Below, in pieces: positions 1 through 8,348 of a stretch of DNA of 48,096 nt (its first letter is position 1; each line of letters begins with the position of its first letter). The DNA lies in assembly GCA_023134135.1 (NCBI GenBank), contig JAGLVB010000011.1:1-48096 (forward strand). Direction: 5' to 3'. This stretch comes from Candidatus Aenigmatarchaeota archaeon (GTDB lineage: Archaea > Aenigmatarchaeota > Aenigmatarchaeia > QMZS01). The notes beneath the pieces are model-generated. The model was given only the letters and a program-made list of their open reading frames with translations. It searched no databases and was not told the origin of the DNA. The translations under genes and the position numbers were made by a program.

Positions 1-1
1 G

Positions 2-23
2 ACAAACTGTCAAAGTTAGGATA
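2..23 (+). repeat. Left copy of a 22-nt terminal inverted repeat (ACAAACTGTCAAAGTTAGGATA)
   Basis: Exact reverse complement of 48075-48096. Confidence 0.9.
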
Positions 24-63
24 CAGATAAATGTAAAAAACATTATTAATCAATATTTGGGAT

Positions 64-900
64 TTATTTCTTTTCTTCAACAGATTCTTCAGGTTTTGTG
101 TCTTTCATTTCCTCAACTGGTTTATCTTCTTTCACATCTTCCTTTTTTTTTGTTTCTTCCTTTACTTCTTCAACGGGTTTATCTTCTTTAGTTTCTGTTT
201 CTTTTGGTTTATCTTCTTTAGTTTCTGTTTCTTTTGGTTCTTCTTTCATTTCTTTTGGTTTATCTTCTTTAGTTTTTGTTTCTTTTGGTTCTTCTTTCAC
301 TTCCTCAGTTTTAGCCTCTTTAAATTCCTCGACTGGCTTTTCTGTTGCCGGAGCCTCATTAATTTTTGCTCCTTTTTCAGAACCAGTATCGGTGTTTTCA
401 CCTTCAGGAACTTTCTCAACAACTTTTGGTTTCTTAATTTTCTCTTTTAATTTAATCTTATCTTCTTCGTCCTTAAGCACAAGGTAATTTGGCTGATTTA
501 CCATTTTTTCCCCAACCCTCACTTTTTTGTGCGCTATGAACTGTCTTGCCTGTTTTAAAGTGGTTGCAAGACCTTTTTTGAAGAGGATTGTCTGAAGTCT
601 TCTCTCGCATAAATCCTCAAAACTCATGCTAAGTATTTCATCAATATGAACCTTTTTCTCAATTAATCCCATTTTTATCAGTTTATTCATCAATATCTCT
701 TCAGCTTCCTTGTCTTTTGTGGCAAGAATCTTTCTTGCTCTTCTCATAAGGTGTTTAAAAGCGTAGTCGAGTTTCCATATTTCCTTTTTTCGCCTGAAAC
801 CATAATTTTTCTTTAATTCTTTGTCTGCGGCAATACGAGCTGTGTTAAATGTTTTCCTTGGTCTTTTCCATTTCCGCCTTAATTTTTTTGGATCTCCCAT
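64..900 (-). CDS. rps4: Archaeal ribosomal protein uS4 with long Lys/Glu/Pro/Thr-rich C-terminal extension
   Basis: N-terminal MGDPKKLRRKWKRPRKTF...ERRLQTILFKKGLATTLKQARQFIAHKKVRVG is S4-like; directly downstream of S13 as in archaeal operons. Confidence 0.95.
   Translation of the reverse strand: MGDPKKLRRKWKRPRKTFNTARIAADKELKKNYGFRRKKEIWKLDYAFKHLMRRARKILATKDKEAEEILMNKLIKMGLIEKKVHIDEILSMSFEDLCERRLQTILFKKGLATTLKQARQFIAHKKVRVGEKMVNQPNYLVLKDEEDKIKLKEKIKKPKVVEKVPEGENTDTGSEKGAKINEAPATEKPVEEFKEAKTEEVKEEPKETKTKEDKPKEMKEEPKETETKEDKPKETETKEDKPVEEVKEETKKKEDVKEDKPVEEMKDTKPEESVEEKK
181..291. repeat. 30-bp coding repeats (three near-identical units at 181-210, 211-240, 262-291) in the rps4 tail
   Basis: atcttctttagtttctgtttcttttggtt(t/c) repeated; encodes KETETKEDKP-type decapeptides. 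Confidence 0.85.
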
Positions 901-902
901 AA

Positions 903-1391
903 TTATTTACCTCCTTTGGAACCAGAAGTCCCACCTTTGGAAGCAGGGTTTGATTTCTTCCTGCTTACTCCAACAGTCTTTCCTTTCCTAAAGTGGCTCT
1001 TTGTTCTCTGACCTCTTACAGGAAGACCAAACTGGTGTCTGATTCCAATATAACATCTGATTTTCCTTAAAAAAGAAATTTCATTCTTATTCTTCAAAAT
1101 AAGGTTTGATTCAATATAATGTTTATCCTCACCTGTTTCCATGTCTTTCTGGTGATTGCGCATCCAGGAAGGTATTTTGTAATTTCCCGGGTTGTAGACA
1201 GCATCCTCAAGTTTTTTGATTTCCTCTTCTGAAAGCTCATTTAGCTTCATTTCTGCGTTAAATCCAAGAGAAACTCTTAGAGCATGGCTGAAATTCTTCC
1301 CCACACCTTTTATTTTCCATAAAGCTCTTTCAATAGGCATAGTTGCGTCTAAATCCTTTCTTGCCAGTCTTATTATCCTTTTCTTCTCCAT
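903..1391 (-). CDS. rps13: Ribosomal protein uS13
   Basis: RKIRCYIGIRHQFGLPVRGQRTKSHFRKGKTVGVSRKK is a typical S13 C-terminus. Confidence 0.96.
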   Translation of the reverse strand: MEKKRIIRLARKDLDATMPIERALWKIKGVGKNFSHALRVSLGFNAEMKLNELSEEEIKKLEDAVYNPGNYKIPSWMRNHQKDMETGEDKHYIESNLILKNKNEISFLRKIRCYIGIRHQFGLPVRGQRTKSHFRKGKTVGVSRKKSNPASKGGTSGSKGGK

Positions 1392-1596
1392 TAATAATTA
1401 AAAATTTAAAAATAGGGTAATAATTCTATATTTTAGCGTTTGGTTATTCAGAAATGACTTGTTGTTTGGGGTGCTAATTACATACTAAAAGTGAGTGATT
1501 ATAGAGGATTTCTATGGACCCAGAATCATTATTCTTAAATTCCCCGTGAATATATTTTCTTAAGAACTGATTTAATTAAATTCAAATAAGTGAATT

Positions 1597-2721
1597 ATGA
1601 ACAAACTATATTCCGCAAGTTTCACTCTTGCAGGAACAATTATCGGAGCAGGTGTTCTCGGTCTGCCTTATGTTATCGGGCAGTCTGGTTTTTTAATAGG
1701 TCTGTTCTGGATGATTATAATTGGTTTTCTCACTCTTTTGGTTTATCTAATGTTAGGGGAAGTAACCCTGAGAACAAAGAAACCCCACCAACTTCCGGGT
1801 CTGGCTGAAAAGTATGTTGGGAGAAAAATGAAACACATTATTGCATTTCTTTCTGTATCCTGGATGTATGGTTCCCTGATTGCTTATGTGCAGGGAAGCG
1901 GTGAATTAATTAATTCTGTTTTAGGAATACCGCCTTTTGCAGCAAAATTGATGTTTTTCATTCCTTTCTCAATAATTGTTTATTTTGGGGTCAAAGGCGT
2001 TGAGAAAACTGAATATTTAATGACACCTGTAATAATTTTCAGCACTATTGTTTTATCTATCGCGGCTCTTTTTTATTTTGAGCCCTCAAATATCTTAAAG
2101 ACTGAAATGTCTAATTTTTTTGCCCCGGTTGGCATAATAATGTTTGCTCTTGCAGGAACTTCCGCAATTCCGCAGATGAAAGAAATTTTATGGAAAGAAA
2201 AAAAGAAATTAAGAAAAAGTATTTTGATTGGATTTTCAATCCCGTTTTTTGTCTATATCATTTTCACAATGATTTGCATAGGAGCTCTTGGGGGAGGAAA
2301 TATCTCTGAAGTTGCAACAATCAGTTTGGGAGAACAGTATGGAACTTTCTTCCTTGTTTTCGGCAATTTATTTGCATTCTTCGCCATGGCAACATGTTTT
2401 GTTTCAATAGGAAATTCACTGATAGAGACTTATAATCAGGATTATGGCATAAACAAAAATACCTCTTTTCTTGCCGCAATTCTCCCCGCATCAATTGCTT
2501 TTTTAGGGCTTTCAGGCTTTACTGAGATATTATCACTCACAGGATGTTTATTTATTGCTCCTTTAATGGTCTCAATCGTATATCTGTTTATAAAAACAAA
2601 GAAAAAAGGCGAGAGAAATCCCGAATATGAGTTAAAAATACCTAACTGGTCTCTGTGGACAATTACCCTGTTCTTTGTATTTGCCACAGCTTTGGTTGGG
2701 TGGCAGTTTTTGTTGTTTTAG
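1597..2721 (+). CDS. Amino acid permease/transporter (AAAP or aromatic amino acid permease-like)
   Basis: Multi-TM; N-terminal TLAGTIIGAGVLGLPYVIGQSGF motif typical of this superfamily. Confidence 0.8.
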   Translation: MNKLYSASFTLAGTIIGAGVLGLPYVIGQSGFLIGLFWMIIIGFLTLLVYLMLGEVTLRTKKPHQLPGLAEKYVGRKMKHIIAFLSVSWMYGSLIAYVQGSGELINSVLGIPPFAAKLMFFIPFSIIVYFGVKGVEKTEYLMTPVIIFSTIVLSIAALFYFEPSNILKTEMSNFFAPVGIIMFALAGTSAIPQMKEILWKEKKKLRKSILIGFSIPFFVYIIFTMICIGALGGGNISEVATISLGEQYGTFFLVFGNLFAFFAMATCFVSIGNSLIETYNQDYGINKNTSFLAAILPASIAFLGLSGFTEILSLTGCLFIAPLMVSIVYLFIKTKKKGERNPEYELKIPNWSLWTITLFFVFATALVGWQFLLF

Positions 2722-2748
2722 ATTTAATTATTACCCGTTGTTGTGAAA

Positions 2749-2958
2749 TTATACTTCTACCCATTCACTACACGCATATTTACAGGCTAATGGTTCACCA
2801 TCTTTAACTGGATGAGGACAACCCGCACAATCCATAGTAATTCTTAATTCATTTATCTCATCATTACTTAAATCAGATAGATTACTTAAATCAGGGATTG
2901 CTGAAGCTAAAGTGCACCTTCCATAAACTTTTCTATCTTCTCCAATTGCATAAATCAT
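2749..2958 (-). CDS. Small Cys-rich hypothetical protein
   Basis: 69-aa ORF with CAGCPHPV...CKYACSEW Cys pairs. Confidence 0.5.
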   Translation of the reverse strand: MIYAIGEDRKVYGRCTLASAIPDLSNLSDLSNDEINELRITMDCAGCPHPVKDGEPLACKYACSEWVEV

Positions 2959-3229
2959 CTCAGGCTGACCCGCAAAAGGACAAATTATAATTAGGTGATA
3001 AATTATTTAACCGTATTATATTTTATGGCTAATTCAAATATAATTAGTGGTTGGATTCATTAAATCTTCATCGCTTGCCTTTTCCCATATTATTAATTCC
3101 TGTTTTAAGTTTTTTTCTGTTTCCATAATTATTTTGATAAAATTCATATAAATACTCAAATGGTGAATTAAGTATTGTAAAGGGAATGATATTAATCTTA
3201 GGTTTAATTATTGTCGGTTGTTTTAGTGG

Positions 3230-3742
3230 TTAGAAATTTTGTCCTCCACCCGGTGGTTGTCCTTTTGGATTATCACCCGGCCATTTCAATTTTCCGCCAA
3301 CACTCAAAATCAGAACCACAAAAACAATCCCGGCAATTAACAAAATATCATCAGAAGAAATCATTGAACCCGAGGGCAATGGAATTGACTGATAAACACT
3401 CATAAACACAAGGAACAGGATACCTATTGCAATCAACATCTCCCAAGTTGCAGCAGATTTAGTTCCATCCTTTTCTTCAAAAAGCAGATTTTTCAGCAGA
3501 ACAAACACAAAAAGGATAATGAATAAAATACAGAGATAAGGAAGCCACGAATATAATAATGTTACATAAGCCTCGGAAATCAGCGAGAACATAGCCATCG
3601 ATAGGGCAATCAGAACATTTACCTCTTTCTTGTTAAATATCCTTGAGATTGAAAGAACCCCGAAAACAAGGGCAAATGTGAATATTAAGGGAATTATATA
3701 ATAGATATATCCAGAGAGCATCCCTGAAGAGAAGAATACCAT
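3230..3742 (-). CDS. Multi-TM membrane protein of unknown function
   Basis: 170 aa with several hydrophobic helices; Pro/Gly-rich C-terminus. Confidence 0.7.
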   Translation of the reverse strand: MVFFSSGMLSGYIYYIIPLIFTFALVFGVLSISRIFNKKEVNVLIALSMAMFSLISEAYVTLLYSWLPYLCILFIILFVFVLLKNLLFEEKDGTKSAATWEMLIAIGILFLVFMSVYQSIPLPSGSMISSDDILLIAGIVFVVLILSVGGKLKWPGDNPKGQPPGGGQNF

Positions 3743-3771
3743 AATTAGATTATTTTTATATTAACATTTAT

Positions 3772-4083
3772 GCCCCTGTAGTCTAGCTCGGTTAAACCCT
3801 TTTAAAAGAAATCAAATCTTAATAAAATAAAGGGACCATGGATACCGGCCTCTCGTGAGGTTTTCTTTCTCGAAAGAAACACCTCAAGCAAAAGAAAGGA
3901 AAATTCAAAAATAACTCAAGGAGACAGCCGGTGACCCGGGTTCAAAGCAACCTTTCCTACTTTTGTGAAGCAAAAGGAGGCACCGTTTGCAAAGCAAACG
4001 AGTGTTCTAATTCAAAGATTAGAAAGGTCTGCACCCCAAAGAAAGGAAAAGCAATGGGTGAATTGAAAATCCCGGCAGGGGCA
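3772..4083 (+). tRNA. tRNA-Glu(CTC) interrupted by three introns (about 3795-3839, 3856-3925, 3947-4069; ends approximate)
   Basis: Acceptor GCCCCTG (3772-3778) pairs with CAGGGGC (4076-4082); anticodon stem CCGGC (3845-3849)/GCCGG (3927-3931) with CTC at 3852-3854; T stem CCGGG/CCCGG. Spliced product GCCCCTGTAGTCTAGCTCGGTTAGGATACCGGCCTCTCGAGCCGGTGACCCGGGTTCAAATCCCGGCAGGGGCA. Confidence 0.88.
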
Positions 4084-4112
4084 GATATCTTATATATTTA
4101 AGTTATTTATAT

Positions 4113-4364
4113 ATGGTAGAAAGAAATTCTATAAATACTAATATAACATTTGATAAATCAGTTAAAAAAGATATTTTGGCTCTTTTAGGCAAAGATATTA
4201 ATGAAGATAATTTAATTGTAGAAAAAACGGATCTTGAACAAAAAGTATTGACTTTTGAAGGTGAAGAAATCTCTTTAGAAGAATTTGGAGGAATACAAAA
4301 GGGTTCTGAAGTTTTTATAAAAAATAATTTGGTTTCTCTTATAAAACTTTCAAAGAAGGTGTAA
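4113..4364 (+). CDS. Small hypothetical protein
   Basis: 83-aa ORF, 2 nt before the next CDS. Confidence 0.6.
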   Translation: MVERNSINTNITFDKSVKKDILALLGKDINEDNLIVEKTDLEQKVLTFEGEEISLEEFGGIQKGSEVFIKNNLVSLIKLSKKV

Positions 4365-4366
4365 TA

Positions 4367-5155
4367 ATGAATTGGTTCGATAAATTAAAAAAACTTATCC
4401 ACATTGAAATTAATTCTCCAATAATTAATATAAATATTATTAAAGATTCAGATAATTCAACTATTGGAAAATATGATTATGATGAAACCAAAGAGAAATT
4501 AAATTTGTATTTAGATAAACTTGATGATAAAACAAAGGAACAATTAAACCCTATATTTCAAGAATATCTTGGAGAAGGAAACAAACTTTTAGAAAATGAA
4601 ACTTCTGAATTATTGTATAGTCTTTATAGATATAATAAAGAAACAAAAAATAGACCTATTCTGAATTTTTTTAAACCAATTATTCCAATTGAAGATTTTA
4701 GAGCTTTAGAAGCTTCTTTATATCTTAGAGAGAGTTTTATTAAAAAAGAAGATATTAGAAAATTAAAGAGAGATATAAAAGATAGATTTGGAAATAGAGG
4801 AAATAATATTTCTAATTTGTGCACTGCGGGTTATTTTGAAGAATTTTTAATGCCACTTCATAATTACTCAAGGGACCAATTTACAAAATTGTATGAACTT
4901 ATTGTATTAAATGCTGTATTGGCAATTTTTGTGCATAAACAAATGCCTTTGGAAGAAATAACCAGTCAAATAAAGAAGAAATTAGAAATATCTAAAAGAT
5001 ATGGCATTAAATTTATCCATATCCATGGAATAGGAAAATCGAATATTGCTAAAATTAAAAATTGTATAGCTTATGAAAAAAAGTTTTTTGATTTTTTTGA
5101 GAAAAATAATTATGAAAAGGAAGATATAATTATAGTTGAATTGTTATTGAAATAA
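4367..5155 (+). CDS. Hypothetical protein, 262 aa
   Basis: Long ORF in apparent operon with 4113-4364; no recognised family. Confidence 0.7.
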   Translation: MNWFDKLKKLIHIEINSPIININIIKDSDNSTIGKYDYDETKEKLNLYLDKLDDKTKEQLNPIFQEYLGEGNKLLENETSELLYSLYRYNKETKNRPILNFFKPIIPIEDFRALEASLYLRESFIKKEDIRKLKRDIKDRFGNRGNNISNLCTAGYFEEFLMPLHNYSRDQFTKLYELIVLNAVLAIFVHKQMPLEEITSQIKKKLEISKRYGIKFIHIHGIGKSNIAKIKNCIAYEKKFFDFFEKNNYEKEDIIIVELLLK

Positions 5156-5162
5156 ATTAATT

Positions 5163-5741
5163 ATGGCAAACCCCTATCTAATTGTCTCAATAGAAACAGT
5201 CCCAATCAAGATTGAGAAATATATGGATTTGGACGAAGATTCAAGAAAGGAATTATTAAACCCAATTGACTCGAAAATAATCGCTATTGGGATACGGTGT
5301 CAGGGCGAAAATAAAATATTCTGCGGGGAAAATGAAAAGGATATTCTTGACAAATTCTGGTTTGAATGGAATCTGATTACAAAAGGAAGTTCCTATAATT
5401 CAATAATCGGATTCAATATTTCAAGTTTTGATATCCCTTTTATTGCAACAAGAAGTTTCATTAACGGGAACATTATCTCCCCCTTTTCTTTGAAACAAAT
5501 GATTGATTTAAGGGACAAGATAAATGCTTATAGGTATGGAAAAACAAGAGGGAAACTTAAGGAATACGCTTCTTTGCTAAAACTAAAAACTATAGAAATC
5601 GAAGGCAGGGATATTGCAAAATTATATTACAACAAAGACCTTGATAAAATAAAATCCCATCTTTCAAATAATCTTGAAATTGTTGATGGGTTGTATAAGA
5701 GGGCAGTTGAGACAAATATAATTAAAATTAATAGATGGTGA
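5163..5741 (+). CDS. PolB-type 3'-5' exonuclease-like protein with altered Exo I motif
   Basis: SIETVP in place of the usual DIETxP; IIGFNISSFDIPFI Exo II-like; EIVDGLYKRA Exo III-like. Confidence 0.7.
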   Translation: MANPYLIVSIETVPIKIEKYMDLDEDSRKELLNPIDSKIIAIGIRCQGENKIFCGENEKDILDKFWFEWNLITKGSSYNSIIGFNISSFDIPFIATRSFINGNIISPFSLKQMIDLRDKINAYRYGKTRGKLKEYASLLKLKTIEIEGRDIAKLYYNKDLDKIKSHLSNNLEIVDGLYKRAVETNIIKINRW

Positions 5742-5831
5742 TTAAAATTATCAATGTTTAGTTTAGTAAAAGTAACAGAAGTAAATTATAGTTGTCAATA
5801 CCCCATTTAATAAAAAGATTGATGGTAGATT

Positions 5832-6407
5832 ATGTACTTATTCTTTGACACGGAGACAACAGGATTGCCGAGAGATTATAAAGCCCCAATCTCGGAACTG
5901 GATAACTGGCCAAGAATGGTTCAGATTGCCTGGTTGCAGTATAATGATTTGGGAGAGAAATTGCTGGGCAGGACTTATATAATAAAACCTCAGGGATTTA
6001 CAGTACCTGAAAACGCATCAAGAATTCATGGGATTACAAATGAGATGGCTGTTAATGAAGGTTCTGATTTAAAAGAAGTATTGCTGGAATTTTCAGAAGT
6101 CCTGAATAAATCAAAAACTTTGGTTGCCCACAATATTAGTTTTGATGAAAAAATTGTGGGAGCTGAATTATTAAGAAATAATATTGAAACCAATATTTTG
6201 GAAATTCCGAAAATCTGCACCATGAAATCCTCGATGGATTTTTGTAAAATACCTTCTAGGTATCGGAGATATAAATGGCCTAATCTATCAGAACTTCACA
6301 GCATCTTATTTAATAAACCTCTTCTAAATGGACATGATGCGATGGTTGATACAACTGCCTGCGCTGAATGTTTTTTTGAATTAAAAAGCCGTGGGGTTAT
6401 AGAATAA
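5832..6407 (+). CDS. DnaQ-like DEDDh 3'-5' exonuclease
   Basis: FFDTETTGLP, LVAHNISFDEKIV and HDAMVDT motifs. Confidence 0.9.
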   Translation: MYLFFDTETTGLPRDYKAPISELDNWPRMVQIAWLQYNDLGEKLLGRTYIIKPQGFTVPENASRIHGITNEMAVNEGSDLKEVLLEFSEVLNKSKTLVAHNISFDEKIVGAELLRNNIETNILEIPKICTMKSSMDFCKIPSRYRRYKWPNLSELHSILFNKPLLNGHDAMVDTTACAECFFELKSRGVIE

Positions 6408-6455
6408 ATTTCCCCTTGCAATAAAATAGAGTATTAATAAAACCATAAAATTATT

Positions 6456-7376
6456 ATGCCTAAGAAAAAATCAGTTAATATGAAAACCAAAAAATCTTCT
6501 GAAAATAAAACTTCCAATAAGAAACCAAAAAGCACTCAAAAGAAGAAAGTTGAAAATGTTTCTGGAAAGAAAACACTAAAACACAACATAATTCATTTTG
6601 AATCTGAAGTTAATTCTCTGGGAAGAAAATTTGAAAAAACTGCGGATAGAGGATGCGAAAGAACTGAGTGCTGGTTTAATAAAACTTTTGGGTGGGCAGG
6701 TCCCTTAATTTCAGGAATATTTGGATTGCTATTTCTTGTTTTAGGTGTCTGGGTATTGGGATTTATGAATTTTCATATAAAAAATAATATTCTTTCAGGA
6801 ATACATTTATTTTTTCTTGCAAATTTAGGTCTGTTTTTTCTTATATTTATTTTCTTTTCGTATACTTCATATTTTTCCAGAAATCATAGAAAAACATATC
6901 TGCCTTTTTCCCCAATCATAGATGCTTTGGGTTTTGTAATAGGCGCCTGGGTTGTTTTGCGTATAATTGGAATTGTTGGTATTTATGAAAATATTTCAAC
7001 AATTTACACTATTGCTTTTTATGCGGAGAAAAACTTATTTTGGATTTTCTGGTTTGTTGTCCTGTTTGGATATTTCATCCTATTGATTAAAATACTTTCA
7101 AAAGAATCAATAAAAAACACAAAGAATAATATTATGGTAAAGAAAACTTCCAAAACAAAAATCTCTAAAAAAGAAATCAAGAAAATTTACAGGTCCGGAG
7201 AAGAAAGAATTCTGGGCGGTGTTTGCGGGGGTATTGCAGAACATTTAAATGTTGATCCTACATTAATCAGATTTCTCTGGGTATTAGGAAGTCTTGCTTG
7301 GGGGACGGGAATTTTATTATATATAATTGCGTGGATTATAATTCCAAGAAATCCCGAGCATAAGTGGGAGGCTTAA
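6456..7376 (+). CDS. Membrane protein with C-terminal PspC domain
   Basis: RSGEERILGGVCGGIAEHLNVDPTLIRFLWVLGSLAWGTGILLYIIAWIIIP is a PspC signature. Confidence 0.9.
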   Translation: MPKKKSVNMKTKKSSENKTSNKKPKSTQKKKVENVSGKKTLKHNIIHFESEVNSLGRKFEKTADRGCERTECWFNKTFGWAGPLISGIFGLLFLVLGVWVLGFMNFHIKNNILSGIHLFFLANLGLFFLIFIFFSYTSYFSRNHRKTYLPFSPIIDALGFVIGAWVVLRIIGIVGIYENISTIYTIAFYAEKNLFWIFWFVVLFGYFILLIKILSKESIKNTKNNIMVKKTSKTKISKKEIKKIYRSGEERILGGVCGGIAEHLNVDPTLIRFLWVLGSLAWGTGILLYIIAWIIIPRNPEHKWEA

Positions 7377-7385
7377 TTTCTAGTT

Positions 7386-8279
7386 TTATAAACCATTTAT
7401 GTGATTATAACAATTTACAGGACAAGAAGCCTCATAAAAAATTTCGTTTATTTGTTCTTGTTTATTGTATATTTTCTCTGCTAAATAATCCAGCGCAGTT
7501 TCTCGGTCCATACCAATTAAATCATCTATGGAACCTACAGGGTCATCCTGCTTACAAAGACAATATAAAAATTCACCTTTTGGATTGAACAGTATTTTTC
7601 CAATATCATTTTCATCCATACATTTTCCAAAAGATTCATCTCTGGGATTGGTTTTTATATATCTGGAACCTTCATGATAATAAAAATTTGAATCAAAGTC
7701 AAAATCCGACCAGTTTCTTACTGCTCTTTTGGAAGGAATTATCCGATCTAAATAATTATAGAAATTAATAGAAAGTTCCATGGAATAATTGTTAAAAATT
7801 GCATACTTTTCAATCTCTTTTATTTCTTCTTTAGTAATTCTATGAAGTTCATCATTGCTTATAGCAAGTCTGTCTTTTGAGTCTAATTTTTTCAAACTAT
7901 CCCAGATTTCTGTATCTTTTTCGATTAATGGTAATCCGGAAGAAATAATTATAACTTCATAATTTTTGTTTTTTAGATAATCTATAATTTCTGAAAAATC
8001 TTCATGTATCAGTGGCTCGCCACCGCTTAAAATAACATCTGTATTTCTCACATTAACGACTTCCTTATCTCTAGTTTCAGGTTTAATTATTTCTAAAACA
8101 GATTTTATTTTATCTTTATCTAAATCAATCCTTTTTTTTGAAAAAGGTGAAACAGAATCCATGTAACAATGTTTGCAATTATCAGGACATGCATTGGTTA
8201 TATGGAAATGAATTAAAGAATCTCTTGCTATTTCATATTCATAAATAAAAGCATCTTCGTATGTTGCCATAATAATCAC
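7386..8279 (-). CDS. Radical SAM protein
   Basis: CPDNCKHCY (CxxxCxxC), ILSGGEPLIHEDF; extra C-terminal cysteines CLC...CPVNC. Confidence 0.88.
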   Translation of the reverse strand: MIIMATYEDAFIYEYEIARDSLIHFHITNACPDNCKHCYMDSVSPFSKKRIDLDKDKIKSVLEIIKPETRDKEVVNVRNTDVILSGGEPLIHEDFSEIIDYLKNKNYEVIIISSGLPLIEKDTEIWDSLKKLDSKDRLAISNDELHRITKEEIKEIEKYAIFNNYSMELSINFYNYLDRIIPSKRAVRNWSDFDFDSNFYYHEGSRYIKTNPRDESFGKCMDENDIGKILFNPKGEFLYCLCKQDDPVGSIDDLIGMDRETALDYLAEKIYNKQEQINEIFYEASCPVNCYNHINGL

Positions 8280-8348
8280 TATTATTTAAAGGTAAATATG
8301 AAAGAAGTATTTTAAATCAGAATATTTAAATTCTATTTAAACTATCTT

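Noticed and set aside
98-487. ORF on + strand (Ser/Phe/Val repeats)
   Set aside because: Antisense to the low-complexity rps4 tail; composition is a by-product of the repeat.
3947-4069. Group I self-splicing intron
   Set aside because: At about 123-128 nt these introns are too short, and I see no P/Q/R/S core elements; BHB-type archaeal splicing fits better.
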